A DNA stretch of 64,000 nt from CBDAQR01 sp965199055 (GCA_965199055.1 CBDAQR010000003.1:2604001-2668000), one strand, 5' to 3'. Shown: positions 52,678 through 61,763, counted from the stretch's first letter. The notes: a model not told the origin generated them from the sequence alone. Numbers and translations: made by a program.

Positions 52678-53421
52678 GTGCTGAAGCAACTATGGAAAGT
52701 GGGCATCGCGCCCCTGGTGTTAGCGCTGGCACTAGTCCCCTGCGTTTCGGCTGCTGAGCTCGATCTGAAAAGTTGGGATGCTCTGCTGGGTGAAGCAGTC
52801 AGTGAGGGCTTCGTCGATTATAGCCAATGGGCCGACAACCCGGATTTTGATGCCCTGGTAGACCAGATCGCGGCGTCCGATCCCAGCCAGATGACGCGCG
52901 AACAGAAACTCGTCTTTTATATTAACGCCTACAATATCCTGGCGGCGCGTGGCATCCTCGACGGCAGTTCACCGAGCAGTCTTTGGGGGCGCTACGTGTA
53001 CTTCAAGCGAGACAAGTATCAGGTCGCCGGTGAGGAGATCAGCCTCTACGATTTGGAGCACGACCGCATCCTACCCCTGGGAGAACCTCGTATTCACTTT
53101 GCTATCGTTTGTGCGAGCATGTCATGTCCGATCTTGCGGTCAGAAGCCTACACGCTCGAACGTTTGGATACACAACTCCACGATGCCGCCGTGGGCTTTA
53201 TAAATGATAACGCTCGCAACCAATTCGACACAGATGCGCGCAAAGCCAAAGTGAGCAGTATTTTTAACTGGTTTAAGGACGACTTTGTCCAATCTGCCGG
53301 GTCCTTGCAGGCCTATCTAGCGCCTTACGTCGCCGACGAGGGCACCGCTGCTCTGTTAGCCGAGGGCGCTCTGAAAGTTAGATACCTGAAATACGACTGG
53401 AACTTGAACGGGTCGCTCTAA
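52678..53421 (+). CDS. DUF547 family exported protein
   Basis: The selected start is GTG 52678 with GGAG at 52667-52670, giving a signal peptide (PLVLALALVPCVSAA) and 247 residues. DUF547 segments are evident: FYINAYNILAARGIL, SLYDLEHDRIL, PRIHFAIVCASMSCPIL and the later SIFNWFKDDF. Relatives resemble papain-fold proteins and show the Cys in SMSCP. Periplasmic, function unknown. The stop overlaps the end of the DUF6435 gene by four bases. Confidence 0.85.
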   Translation: MLKQLWKVGIAPLVLALALVPCVSAAELDLKSWDALLGEAVSEGFVDYSQWADNPDFDALVDQIAASDPSQMTREQKLVFYINAYNILAARGILDGSSPSSLWGRYVYFKRDKYQVAGEEISLYDLEHDRILPLGEPRIHFAIVCASMSCPILRSEAYTLERLDTQLHDAAVGFINDNARNQFDTDARKAKVSSIFNWFKDDFVQSAGSLQAYLAPYVADEGTAALLAEGALKVRYLKYDWNLNGSL

Positions 53422-53603
53422 CCCCCTGCCTCGGCCGCCTGCTGGTGCTCGTCGATCTTCGCACGCAGCGCTTCCGCTTCTGCCGTCAGCGTCGAGTACA
53501 GACGAATATCGCCATTGCGCTGCGCATTGAATGCCTTGGTGAGCAATATCTCGTGCTCTTTCTGCCACTTCTTAACCGGCGATGACTTGAATAAGCCAAA
53601 CAT
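53418..53603 (-). CDS. DUF6435 family small protein
   Basis: A 61-residue soluble protein of the DUF6435 family, recognised by MFGLFKSSPVKKWQKEHEIL and AFNAQRNGDIRLYSTLTAEAEAL. Helical and charged; function unknown. It is the last ordinary chromosomal gene before the mobile-element region. Confidence 0.8.
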   Translation of the reverse strand: MFGLFKSSPVKKWQKEHEILLTKAFNAQRNGDIRLYSTLTAEAEALRAKIDEHQQAAEAGG

Positions 53604-53723
53604 GGGTAACCCTCAGTATGATCTGTCGGGGTAAATACGCCGCGCGCAGGCGCAAGGATTCCACCAGAACACGTGTGTTCAGACTTTGAATAAGAAGCAG
53701 GCAAAAAAGAGAGATTCGTCGGT

Positions 53724-53762
53724 CTGAGATCGTTCTAAAACTACTCTCAGGGCCTTTTTTTT
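53724..53762 (+). terminator. Possible terminator at the chromosome/IS boundary
   Basis: CTGAGA at 53724-53729 pairs with TCTCAG at 53745-53750, and eight T residues follow at 53755-53762 after a GGCC spacer. The long loop makes it a moderate candidate. Confidence 0.4.
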
Positions 53763-53831
53763 ACTGAACCCTTCGAGATATTTTTATCGTTTATACCCCC
53801 ATAAAGTCTGGGTGGGTTCTGGCTGTAGTGG

Positions 53832-54665
53832 TCAACTAAAACTGGCCACGGTTTTATAAGCTTTCCAGTATTCGTTTTCTGCCTGATTGGGTGTTTTCAT
53901 GTTGTTATTCGAATGCGGTCTGATCGAGTTGTAGTACCTCACGATATAGTCATTGATTGACTGCTTGGCTTCAGTAAAACTCCGATAGCCCGTCTCTGGA
54001 ACCCACTCGGTTTTTAGGCTGCGGAAGAAGCGCTCCATTGGCGCGTTATCCCAGCAGTTTCCCCGTCGACTCATGCTCTGTTGTATCTGATACCGCCAGA
54101 GATGCTGACGGAATTTTGTACTGGTGTACTGAACTCCCTGATCCGAGTGGAATAGCACTCCCTTTGGTCTTCCTCTGGATTCATAAGCCATCATCAACGC
54201 CTTACGGGTCAGTTCACTGTCGGCCCGATAAGAAAACGCCCAACCAACCGGTTTTCTCGCGTAGAGATCCAGTATCATGGCTAGATAGGCCCAGCGTTGA
54301 CCCGTCCAAATATATGTAATATCGCTGCACCACACCTGGTTGGGTTCTGCTACAGAAAACTGCCGATTCAAGGTATTTGGAATGGCTACGTGTAGCTTGT
54401 CAGCACGCTTATAGGCGTGTTTTGGAAGCTGGCTACTCACCAGTCCCAACTCCTTCATCAACTTACCCGCAACGTAACGAGTCAATGGCGTTCCATTACG
54501 GCTAACGATCTGGGCAACGGTTCTTGCACCAGCTGAGCCACCACTTAGGCGGTGAGCAGCGTGAACCATAAGCTTAAGCCTGCAACGATGGGAGTTGTCA
54601 CCCTTCGGGCGCTCTCGCCAATATCGGTAGCTACTGCGTTGAATATCAAAGACATGGCATAGCAA
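53832..54665 (-). CDS. IS3-family transposase OrfB
   Basis: A 277-residue integrase-type catalytic part. The DDE triad is intact: Asp in WCSDITYIW, Asp in LFHSDQGVQYTS and Glu in NAPMERFFRSLKTEW. HTH_21-type sequence precedes it. It would be produced as an OrfAB fusion by -1 frameshifting from orfA. The stop lies inside the terminal repeat, as is usual in this group. Confidence 0.88.
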   Translation of the reverse strand: MLCHVFDIQRSSYRYWRERPKGDNSHRCRLKLMVHAAHRLSGGSAGARTVAQIVSRNGTPLTRYVAGKLMKELGLVSSQLPKHAYKRADKLHVAIPNTLNRQFSVAEPNQVWCSDITYIWTGQRWAYLAMILDLYARKPVGWAFSYRADSELTRKALMMAYESRGRPKGVLFHSDQGVQYTSTKFRQHLWRYQIQQSMSRRGNCWDNAPMERFFRSLKTEWVPETGYRSFTEAKQSINDYIVRYYNSIRPHSNNNMKTPNQAENEYWKAYKTVASFS

Positions 54666-54697
54666 CTTAACGGGATAGCTCTCTTGTAACCGCTGAA

Positions 54698-54999
54698 TTA
54701 TCGAATATTTTTCAGCTCGTCGGACATCAAGAGAGCCATACCCTTTTTTAATATGTCTTTCTCTGTTTCCAGCCGTTTGATCTGACGTTCCAGGTCGCGA
54801 ATACGGCGCTGCTCCTCGGTCAGTGGCGTGCCTTTCTGAGGTGTTTCTCCCGAGCGCTCTAGCCGAAGCTGGCGAACCCAGCCCTCCACTGAAGATTTAC
54901 TGACGTTCATCGCTTCACTCGCGGCTCTGACGGTATAGCCTTGGTCAACGACTAATTGTGCGACTTCGAGTCGAAACTCCGGGCTAAAGTTTGGTCTGG
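54698..54999 (-). pseudogene. IS3-family OrfA, start codon missing
   Basis: The coding part from SRPNFSPEFRLEVAQLVVDQ through the helix-turn-helix (AASEAMNVSKSSVEGWVRQLR) to a leucine-zipper-like helix (IRDLERQIKRLETEKDILKK) is conserved. The slippery heptamer AAAAAAG lies at 54749-54743. The codon where the family has its Met is CAA, although a GGGGAG sequence lies just upstream, and the frame stays open into the neighbouring element. Translation from a proper start is therefore doubtful. Confidence 0.65.
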
Positions 55000-55075
55000 A
55001 TTGACCTTCTCCCCGCCAGGGTAGCCAAAAACAGTAAGAGATTTCCCACTCAACTACCCCATGGGAGGTCTCAAT

Positions 55076-55342
55076 ATGAAGCAGAAGCGATACACGGAAG
55101 AGCAGATCATCGGATTCCTGAAAGCCCACGAGGCAGGCATGTCGGTCAGCGATCTAGTGAGGGAATACGGATTCTCTGAACAGAGCTTTTACCGCTGGAA
55201 GTCCAAGTACGGTGGTATGGAGGTCTCCGAGGCCAAACGGCTGCGAGAGCTCGAGTCGGAGAACGCTCGCCTGAAGAAGCTGCTGGCTGAAGCCGAGCTG
55301 GACAAGGCAATGCTTCGTGACGTTCTGGGAAAAAAGTGGTGA
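55076..55342 (+). CDS. IS3-family transposase OrfA (IS407-like)
   Basis: An 88-residue DNA-binding subunit. ATG 55076 is preceded by GGGAGG (55063-55068). The helix-turn-helix (EEQIIGFLKAHEAG, DLVREYGFSEQSFYRWKSKYGG) is followed by a leucine zipper (KRLRELESENARLKKLLAEAEL). It overlaps orfB by seven bases. Confidence 0.85.
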   Translation: MKQKRYTEEQIIGFLKAHEAGMSVSDLVREYGFSEQSFYRWKSKYGGMEVSEAKRLRELESENARLKKLLAEAELDKAMLRDVLGKKW

Positions 55343-55979
55343 AGCCGGCCAGTCGTAAACGTCTCGTCGGCTATCTCCAGGATTCCTATGGCATCAGCCA
55401 GCGGCGCGCCTGTCGTGTCATACCGATCAGTCGCAAAGCGATGGCTTATCAGCCACAGCGGCCCATCCAGGACGTGGCGTTGATCAAGCGCATGAAGCCG
55501 CTGGGCGAGCAGTATCCACGCGACGGTTACTTGATGTTGCATGAACTTCTACGCCGTGAGGGGCTGGTCATCAATCGTAAGCGCACCTACCGACTCTATA
55601 GCGAGCTAGGTATGCAGGTCCGCACGAAGCGACGGAAGAAGTTGGTCAGGCCCAGAGTGCCCTTGGAAGTGCCCACTGGCCCCAATCAGCGCTGGTCGAT
55701 CGACTTCGTTCACGATCAGTTGGCGGATAGTCGCAGGATCCGGATACTCAATGTCGTTGATGATTACTCTCGGATTTGTGTTGGCCAACTTGTCGATCTT
55801 TCCATCTCGGGCGAGCGCACGGCGAGGTTCCTGGATGAGCTTGGCGCTACACGCGGTCTGCCGAAGCGGATCGTCATGGACAACGGTCCTGAACTGACGA
55901 GTAAGGCCATGTTTATCTGGAGTCAGCAGTCTGGCGTGAAGCTTCACTTCATCCAGCCAGGTAAGCCAACACAGAACGC
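55336..55979 (+). pseudogene. IS3-family transposase OrfB, C-terminally truncated
   Basis: The first 214 residues of OrfB are present, with HTH_21 (GYLQDSYGISQRRACRVI) and the first two catalytic Asp (WSIDFVHDQL, IVMDNGPELTSKAM). It ends after FIQPGKPTQNA, just before the expected Glu segment. The residues that follow in frame to a TAA at 56038-56040 come from the IS21-type terminus. It cannot make an active transposase. Confidence 0.85.
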
Positions 55980-56051
55980 TGTCAATACCGATGCAATTTT
56001 CCCCAATAGTGCCAAAGTAAAATTCCCCACCCCTGATTAAAAAGCGTACAA

Positions 56052-56897
56052 CTACTGCTCTGCGTCTACTGGGACCTTCCGTGGCCGGCCTCGCCGCTTG
56101 GCAGGTGGTTTTGCTGCCTCCTGTTGGGCTCCCTTAAGGGACTCTGGCACCAGGTCCGCATGCTCTCTGAGCCGGTACGAGTTGCCTTCGATCTCGATGA
56201 CCACAGCGTGGTGCAGCAGCCGATCCAGCAGGGCAGCAGCAATCACGTTGTCACCAAAGATCTCTCCCCATTCCTTAAACCCACGGTTGGAGGTCAGGAT
56301 CATGGCCCCCTTCTCGTAGCGGGCATTGACCAGCTGGAAGAACAGGTTGGCGCCTGATGGGGTAATCGGCAGGTACCCCACCTCATCCACGATAAGTACG
56401 GCGGCGCGATTGAAGAAGCGCACCCGATTCTCCAGGTTGCCCTCCCGCTCCGCTTTGGTGAGCGAGGCGATGAGGTCAGTCAGCGTCGTAAAATAAACAC
56501 TCTTGCCGGCCTTGATCGCTTCTGTACCGAGCGCCAGGGCGAGGTGGCTCTTGCCCACGCCGGGCGGCCCCAGGAAGTGCACACTCTGGTTCCGCTCGAC
56601 GAACCCGAGTTGGGCCAGGGTGAGTATCCGGTTCCGATCCAGGCTGGGCTGGAACGTGAAGTCGAAGGACTCCAGTGTCTTGACCTGTGTGAGTCTGGCG
56701 GTCATGCGTGCGGCCTTGATGCGGCGTGTTTCACGGTTGGCGCACTCGTCACTCAGAAGCACATCAATGGCTTCAACAACGGACAGTTTCCCCTGCTCGA
56801 CGCGGGACATGGTGTCGTCGAGCACTTCCAGTGCACAAGCCAGTTTGAGCTGGACGAGGTGCTGGCGTACGCGCTCCAGTGTGGCCGGAGTACTCAT
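56052..56897 (-). CDS. istB: IS21 helper ATPase IstB
   Basis: A 281-residue AAA+ ATPase that assists the IS21 transposase in target selection. Walker A is GPPGVGKSHLA, Walker B is VLIVDEVGYLP, and the sensor motif ILTSNRGFKEWG follows. The C-terminus is basic (KRRGRPRKV). ATG overlaps the istA stop by four bases. Confidence 0.93.
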   Translation of the reverse strand: MSTPATLERVRQHLVQLKLACALEVLDDTMSRVEQGKLSVVEAIDVLLSDECANRETRRIKAARMTARLTQVKTLESFDFTFQPSLDRNRILTLAQLGFVERNQSVHFLGPPGVGKSHLALALGTEAIKAGKSVYFTTLTDLIASLTKAEREGNLENRVRFFNRAAVLIVDEVGYLPITPSGANLFFQLVNARYEKGAMILTSNRGFKEWGEIFGDNVIAAALLDRLLHHAVVIEIEGNSYRLREHADLVPESLKGAQQEAAKPPAKRRGRPRKVPVDAEQ

Positions 56898-58129
56898 GAT
56901 GCGCCCTCCGTAGCCAATGCCTGACCAACGGCCTCATAGACCGCCAGGGGCCGCTGATGCACAGACTCACCCGGTACCAGAATGGCGATATCCTGGCTAA
57001 TATGACGCCTGGGTTCTGCCGACGAGACCTGATAGAGCCGGTGGCCATCCTGCACCTGCCGTTGGCCGCGACCGGTGAGCAGATTGTGTACAGCGATGAG
57101 GCGCCGGTCTTCGAAGATCTGGATCTCGGTGGCGAACTGGTGCACCTCGACTTTGCGGGACCGCATGGTGTCCGGGACGCTGTAGTCATTACCACCCACG
57201 GAGACCATGCCATCCCGAGTAACCCGCCGCTCGAGCTTCAGTACCTGGTTGAAGCGATGCTCCGGCAGCACCTTGAGCTGTGACTGCTCATCGGCAAAGG
57301 CCTCACCCACCACACGGCCTGTTGTACCATGCTCCCGGCTGTTGGCGAGTGTATGCCGCCAATCGTCGAATTGGGTATTGAGGTCCTCCATGTCGTGGAA
57401 CGAACGGCCCAGGAAGAAATCCTGGCGGATATAGCGAAATGGGCGCTCGACCTTGCCCTTGGTCTTGGCGCGATAGGGCTTGCAGGCGCGGGGCTTGAAG
57501 CCGTAGTGCGATGCCAGGGACAACAGGGTCGGGTTGTAGTGAATCCCTTCCTCGTCCTCGTTGATCACGGCGGTCTTCATCCGATCGTAAAGAATCTCGC
57601 CGGGCACACCGTCGAACTCTTCAAATGCTGCCATGTGGCAGCGTACCACTTCATCGAGGGTCTGCCGCCAGACGTAGCGGCCAAACAGATATCGGCTGCA
57701 GCCAAGGACCATGGAAAACAACCAGACAATGCGGTCCTGATCAGGCTCACACCCAAAGCGCACTTTGAACTGGGCAAAGTCCACCTGGGCCTGTTTACCA
57801 GCCGGTGTCTCGAAACGTCGTTCAAAGACCTGGCTGACTGACGGGCGAATTTCTCGCAGGTAATCGGTGACCAGGCTGTAACCGCCGGTGTAACCCAGTT
57901 CCCTGATCTCCCTTAGCAGGCGAGATCCGGATAGCTCGGAATACTGACCGATACGCTGAGCCAGGTAATCCCGATAGGGGTCTAGCTTGCTGGCCCTGGG
58001 TGCTCTGGGGCCGTAGGTCGGGACCGATAAACCCTGTTTGAGATACTTGCGAACGGTCTTGCGATCCATGCCCATTCGTTGGGCGATGGCCTTGATAGAC
58101 AGCCCTTGCTCTTTTAAGTCGTGAATCAT
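56894..58129 (-). CDS. istA: IS21 transposase IstA
   Basis: A DDE transposase of about 411 residues. ATG 58129 is chosen because GGGGAG lies seven bases upstream; an upstream GTG (58153) is possible. An N-terminal helix-turn-helix (IHDLKEQGLSIKAIAQRMGMDRKTVRKYL) is followed by the catalytic core: Asp in QAQVDFAQF, Asp in EILYDRMKTAV and Glu in GKVERPFRYIRQDF. The Mu-transposase-C-like segment near the end (VSVGGNDYSVP) is present. Confidence 0.92.
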   Translation of the reverse strand: MIHDLKEQGLSIKAIAQRMGMDRKTVRKYLKQGLSVPTYGPRAPRASKLDPYRDYLAQRIGQYSELSGSRLLREIRELGYTGGYSLVTDYLREIRPSVSQVFERRFETPAGKQAQVDFAQFKVRFGCEPDQDRIVWLFSMVLGCSRYLFGRYVWRQTLDEVVRCHMAAFEEFDGVPGEILYDRMKTAVINEDEEGIHYNPTLLSLASHYGFKPRACKPYRAKTKGKVERPFRYIRQDFFLGRSFHDMEDLNTQFDDWRHTLANSREHGTTGRVVGEAFADEQSQLKVLPEHRFNQVLKLERRVTRDGMVSVGGNDYSVPDTMRSRKVEVHQFATEIQIFEDRRLIAVHNLLTGRGQRQVQDGHRLYQVSSAEPRRHISQDIAILVPGESVHQRPLAVYEAVGQALATEGAS

Positions 58130-58296
58130 AAACAACTCCCCTAATGACAGCACGCAGTTCCCCTCCGGCACACACTCTTGCTGGAGTAGGTTCGTGCTGT
58201 ATCGACAACTCGACAAGCTCAACTTGCTTGCCTCCCATGTAGGGGTGGGGGAAATTACTTTGGCGATTTATGGGGAGTTTTACATTGGCACTAACA

Positions 58297-58803
58297 GTTC
58301 CATCAATCGCCCGGTGGCGTCACCTATGGACACCAGCAAGGTGCAGCGTGGGCCGCGCCCCTCAAACCAGTAATGATCCGAGCCGTCGATCTGGATCAGT
58401 TCGCCGTAACACTCGCGGCGATGGCGTGGCTGGTAGATCCGCTGGCGGCGCTCCTTGCGGGTCTTCCACAGTCCCGCTTCGATCATCCACTGGCGGACTG
58501 TCCCAACGGATAACCCGATCTCGTGGCGCTCTAACAGCTTCTCCGCAGCCAACGTAGGGCCAAAGTCTGCGTAATGCACCTGAATTAACCTCACCACGTA
58601 CTCACGAAAGCGGGTCGGATAACACCGATTACTGGGTTGGCCACGCCGGCGGGACATTAGTCCGGCGGCACCCTCAGCGCGGTAGCGGTTCGTTAGCCGC
58701 TGCACCTGCCGCGTGCTGAGCATGAGCATCTCACCAGCCTGGGCACGCGTCCCTCAGTCACATCTACAATCACCTGAAGCCTCTCGATCTCGGTTGGACT
58801 CAT
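58297..58803 (-). pseudogene. ISNCY-like transposase fragment, frameshifted
   Basis: ATG 58803 starts MSPTEIERLQVIVDVTEGR, then one base is missing near 58743-58748 and the family sequence AQAGEMLMLSTRQVQRLTNRY continues in another frame. The helix-turn-helix (GPTLAAEKLLERHEIGLSVGTVRQWM) and the first DDE Asp (LIQIDGSDHYWFEG) are present. The gene is cut at ATGRLMELLV by the right end of the IS21 element, so the rest of the catalytic domain is lost. Confidence 0.78.
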
Positions 58804-58865
58804 GGTTAACAGTGTCACTCCTGGTTCCTCCCAAGTGTTTGAAACACCTGGAAAAGTATACGGAG

Positions 58866-58909
58866 GGTGACATCTCTAAATAACGGAAAGGCGACATTAC
58901 TAAATAACG
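58866..58909. repeat. Two 20-bp direct repeats at the ISNCY-like terminus
   Basis: The 20-base units at 58866-58885 and 58890-58909 match at 17 positions (core CTAAATAACG, each with GACAT before it), with a 24-base period. Position upstream of the ISNCY-like gene suggests transposase binding sites at the element end. Confidence 0.5.
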
Positions 58910-58945
58910 CTTACATCGGTCAGGATCACTCTTGCCATCGGTCAC

Positions 58946-58962
58946 TCCCACGTTTTGGGAGC
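58946..58962. repeat. Short hairpin
   Basis: CTCCCA and TGGGAG pair around a five-base loop in the IS debris. No clear role. Confidence 0.3.
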
Positions 58963-59009
58963 TTGAATCAGAAATCATCTGATTTTGGAATCCTCAATCT
59001 CAACAGGCC

Positions 59010-59132
59010 CTAGCTCGCTGTCGTCTTGTTCACACCAACTAAAGAGGCAGCTGTACGGGCTGTCGATCCGGCTACGAACAGCTCGATTAATCGTTTTTGT
59101 TTGCGCCAAACTAAGCGGCTTTTCCTGATCAA
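59010..59132 (-). pseudogene. IS1595-like transposase N-terminal remnant
   Basis: Reading the minus strand from TTG 59132 gives RKSRLVWRKQKRLIELFVAG then STARTAASLVGVNKTTAS and TAG. This matches the N-terminus of IS1595-family transposases, which continue with a YYFHRLR segment that is absent here. Only about 40 codons remain. Confidence 0.65.
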
Positions 59133-59327
59133 ACCACCCTGGATAAATTCACTTATCTAGGACAGCCCCATCTGAAATACCCAAATCGAAACATTCCCCT
59201 GCGCAGTTCCGTGTCGTTATCGACCTTGTAGACAAAGACGTACATCTATTATTTGAATGTCCTTTTCCTGTTGGCTTTGACCTTAAAACTAACTATCCTT
59301 AGTCAAGAGGCAGTTTTAGAGACACCC

Positions 59328-60701
59328 ATGGTACAAAACATAGCGAAGCAAATGGCTGAAATCGAGGAGGTTCTGGAGAAAAATGCAGAGGGGCTTTCGC
59401 GTAGCCAGATTGTCAAAAATTTATCATTTGCTATAAATAACAGGACGTTACAAAGAAGGTTGTCCGCGCTATCGGAGGAAAAAAAGATAGTAAGAACCGG
59501 CAACAGAAAAGCGGCTAAATACTATCCTGCGAGAATGTCTCAGCAGGAAATTAAAGGACAAAGTATCCAGAGAGAGGGCGAGATATTTAGCCAGGAAAGC
59601 AAAAGTGTCCTTGAATTCTTGGAATCCTCACTCTATGCCCGCGAAAAAGTGTCCTATAAAAGAGCGCTCATCGAGGATTACGTTCCTAATGAGACATTTT
59701 ATGTTTCTGAAAGGCAACGAGAAGCGCTACTTAAAGAAGGGAAGCGGTTCGACGAAGCTTTGGCTGCGGGCACCTACGCCCGTCAAATCTGCCAGCGCCT
59801 GCTGATTGATCTTTCCTATAACTCCAGCCGACTGGAGGGCAACACCTATTCAAAGCTGGATACCCAAAAACTGGTGGAAGATGGCATCAGTGCTGAGGGC
59901 AAAGTACACGAAGACGCCGTCATGATCATGAACCACAAGGAGGCGATATTATTCCTTGTGGAGAATGCGCAGGCAATTGAGCTGAACAGCTTCACAGTGT
60001 TCAATCTCCACCATTTACTGTCACAAGACCTACTCGCGAACCCTGAGGCCAGCGGCAAAATTCGCAATATAGAAGTCGATATTGGAAAATCAGCCTACAA
60101 GCCTATTGGCAATCCACATGTGCTGAAAGAGCTACTCGAACTCATTTTGCTGAAAGCCAGAAAAATCAAAGACCCGTTTGAACAAAGCTTCTTTTTACTG
60201 GTTCACCTGTCTTATCTACAGGCGTTCGAGGATGTCAACAAACGCACCTCAAGGTTGAGCTGCAATATTCCGTTTATCAAAAAGAATTTGTGCCCATTGA
60301 GTTTTATCGACGTGTCACGTGACAATTACATCGCCGCGTTACTGGCAATCTACGAGAAAAATGAAATCGGGCCTATGCTGGATTTATTTTGTTGGGCTTA
60401 TGTTCTCTCTTGCCAGCAATACGGTGTCGCAAAGCAGTCACTGGGTGAAATCGATGCCTTCCGCATTCAGTACCGTCAGCAACGAAAAGACGTGATGGGC
60501 CGTGTGGTTCGAGACGGCTTGCACGGTGAAGCTATCGAAAAACGCATTGAACAATATTGCGTCGACAAAGCAATAACAGAGGTCGATAGGTTTACGGCAA
60601 TCACCCTTGCCGATCTAGGCAGTCTGCATATAGGTGCGATAATCGGGCTCGGCATTTCCGAAGCACAATTCAATGCTTGGCTAGACGCCAAGCCAAGGTA
60701 G
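59328..60701 (+). CDS. Fic family protein with Gln in place of the catalytic His
   Basis: ATG 59328 gives 457 residues; an upstream in-frame TTG (59253) is less likely. A winged-helix-like N-terminal region (residues 1-70: SRSQIVKNLSFAINNRTLQRRLSALSEEKK) precedes the Fic fold. The inhibitory-helix motif S166-x3-E170-G-N is present. The Fic core motif reads Q298-A-F-E-D-V-N-K-R306 where active AMPylators have HPFxDGN(G/K)R. The catalytic His and one Gly are thus replaced, though the phosphate-binding Asn-Lys-Arg is kept. The gene is more AT-rich than the chromosome and is surrounded by IS elements, so it was probably acquired. AMP transfer by the usual mechanism is doubtful. Confidence 0.82.
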   Translation: MVQNIAKQMAEIEEVLEKNAEGLSRSQIVKNLSFAINNRTLQRRLSALSEEKKIVRTGNRKAAKYYPARMSQQEIKGQSIQREGEIFSQESKSVLEFLESSLYAREKVSYKRALIEDYVPNETFYVSERQREALLKEGKRFDEALAAGTYARQICQRLLIDLSYNSSRLEGNTYSKLDTQKLVEDGISAEGKVHEDAVMIMNHKEAILFLVENAQAIELNSFTVFNLHHLLSQDLLANPEASGKIRNIEVDIGKSAYKPIGNPHVLKELLELILLKARKIKDPFEQSFFLLVHLSYLQAFEDVNKRTSRLSCNIPFIKKNLCPLSFIDVSRDNYIAALLAIYEKNEIGPMLDLFCWAYVLSCQQYGVAKQSLGEIDAFRIQYRQQRKDVMGRVVRDGLHGEAIEKRIEQYCVDKAITEVDRFTAITLADLGSLHIGAIIGLGISEAQFNAWLDAKPR

Positions 60702-60797
60702 TGCAGTTAAATACTGCCCAAACACCCTGCAACACAATCAGCCAATAAACGCGCGACCGATCCGCAGAGGGAGACACGTCTATTACTATTTCCTGAC

Positions 60798-60839
60798 ATC
60801 CTCCCCTTCCTGAGGCGTGAAGCGCGAAGGGAGGGGGAT
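60798..60839. repeat. Strong C/G-tract hairpin, IS200/IS605-like end
   Basis: ATCCTCCCCTTC (60798-60809) can pair with GAAGGGAGGGGGAT (60826-60839) with small irregularities around a 16-base loop. Such CATCCTCCCC...GGGGGAT hairpins are common at IS200/IS605 (TnpB-type) ends, but no tnpA or tnpB gene is present. It might instead terminate the fic transcript. Confidence 0.4.
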
Positions 60840-60951
60840 ATCAACTTATTGGTTCCAGTATTTTCCTCGAACAAGTGTTTGTATCTCCGACTAATTTGCT
60901 GTCGAGAGATTGTAAATACCCCAAACAGCTAACCACCCATTCATAGAAAAA

Positions 60952-61731
60952 TTAAGCCACTTCTCGGTATTGAACGGGTGTCATATCGTTCAATCCATCA
61001 TGGGGTCGTTCATGGTTATACAACACGATCCAGTCATCCGTGATCTCTCGAACTTCCTGCAATGTCTCGAACAGATATAAGTCCAATACTTCCTCTCGAT
61101 ACGTGCGATTAAAACGTTCGATAAATCCATTTTGGTAAGGCTTGCCGGGCTTGATGAAATCGATCTGAATTCCATGCGCTTGCGCCCATTCAGCCAACGC
61201 CCCTGATGTAAATTCAGGGCCATTATCAACCCTGATAATAGCGGGATAGCCTCGCCAGGCTGCAATACGATCTAATGTATGTATCACTCGCTCCGTAGTA
61301 ATGCCCGAATTGATATCTATCGCTAACACTTCTCGATTGAAATCATCAACCACATTGAACGTGCGAAACCGATGACCGTGACGCAAGGTATCGCTCATAA
61401 AATCCATCGACCAACAGATATTGGCTGATCTAGGAACGCGCAATGGCAACGGATTCCTATTCGGTATCCTGCGTTTTACTTTACGCCGTATATTCAGTTT
61501 TAACTCCATATAAACACGGTAAATCCGTTTGTGATTCCAACGTTTACCCAACGCTCTGAGCCGCTTACACAGCTTTGGAAAACCCCAGCGAGGGTGCTTC
61601 TCAACCAAGGCCAGCAACGCATCAATCAGCTCACTATCATCTACTCGCTTGGGCGTGTAGTAATACGCCGTGCGACTTAGCGCGGCTGCACCACAGGCCG
61701 CTCGAATGCTGACAGGGTAATCCTTGCGCAA
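60952..61731 (-). CDS. IS3-family transposase OrfB
   Basis: A 259-residue catalytic part with an intact DDE triad: Asp in CWSMDFMSDTL, Asp in IIRVDNGPEFTS and Glu in NGFIERFNRTYREEVLD. The N-terminal HTH_21 (SIRAACGAAALSRTAYYY) precedes it. The frame is open upstream to the slippery AAAAAAG at 61776-61770, so the active product is the OrfAB fusion made by -1 frameshifting. Confidence 0.9.
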   Translation of the reverse strand: MRKDYPVSIRAACGAAALSRTAYYYTPKRVDDSELIDALLALVEKHPRWGFPKLCKRLRALGKRWNHKRIYRVYMELKLNIRRKVKRRIPNRNPLPLRVPRSANICWSMDFMSDTLRHGHRFRTFNVVDDFNREVLAIDINSGITTERVIHTLDRIAAWRGYPAIIRVDNGPEFTSGALAEWAQAHGIQIDFIKPGKPYQNGFIERFNRTYREEVLDLYLFETLQEVREITDDWIVLYNHERPHDGLNDMTPVQYREVA

Positions 61732-61763
61732 ACGATCAACCCACTGCCGACGATGGACTGGCC

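Larger units (their letters stand above)
53824..55000 (-). mobile_element. IS3-family element 1, right side incomplete
   Basis: The left end, TGTAGTGGTCAACTAAAACT at 53824, is a typical IS3-type terminus and contains the orfB stop. No matching inverted end is found on the right, where the element runs into IS3 element 2 at about 55000-55060. It carries orfA and orfB on the minus strand with an A6G slippery site between them. Confidence 0.7.
55060..55979 (+). mobile_element. IS3-family element 2, truncated by the IS21 element
   Basis: This element is of a different IS3 subgroup and faces the opposite way to element 1. Its 5' end abuts element 1 near 55060, and its orfB stops abruptly at 55979 where the IS21-family terminal repeat begins. 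The 3' part with the last catalytic Glu is missing. Confidence 0.7.
55980..58296 (-). mobile_element. IS21-family element, structurally complete
   Basis: A 2317-bp element with long imperfect terminal inverted repeats. The left end is TGTCAATACCGATG at 55980. The right end, read inwards from 58296, is TGTTAGTGCCAATG. Both carry an inner GCCAAAGTA and a CCCC-ACCCCT block. Both genes, istA and istB, are intact on the minus strand. The flanking bases (AACGC left, GTTCC right) do not match, so no target duplication is visible; the two flanks belong to different broken IS elements. Confidence 0.85.

Noticed and set aside
59328..60701. Fic/antitoxin two-gene module
   Set aside because: No small antitoxin gene is adjacent; the inhibitory SxxxEG helix is within the Fic protein itself.
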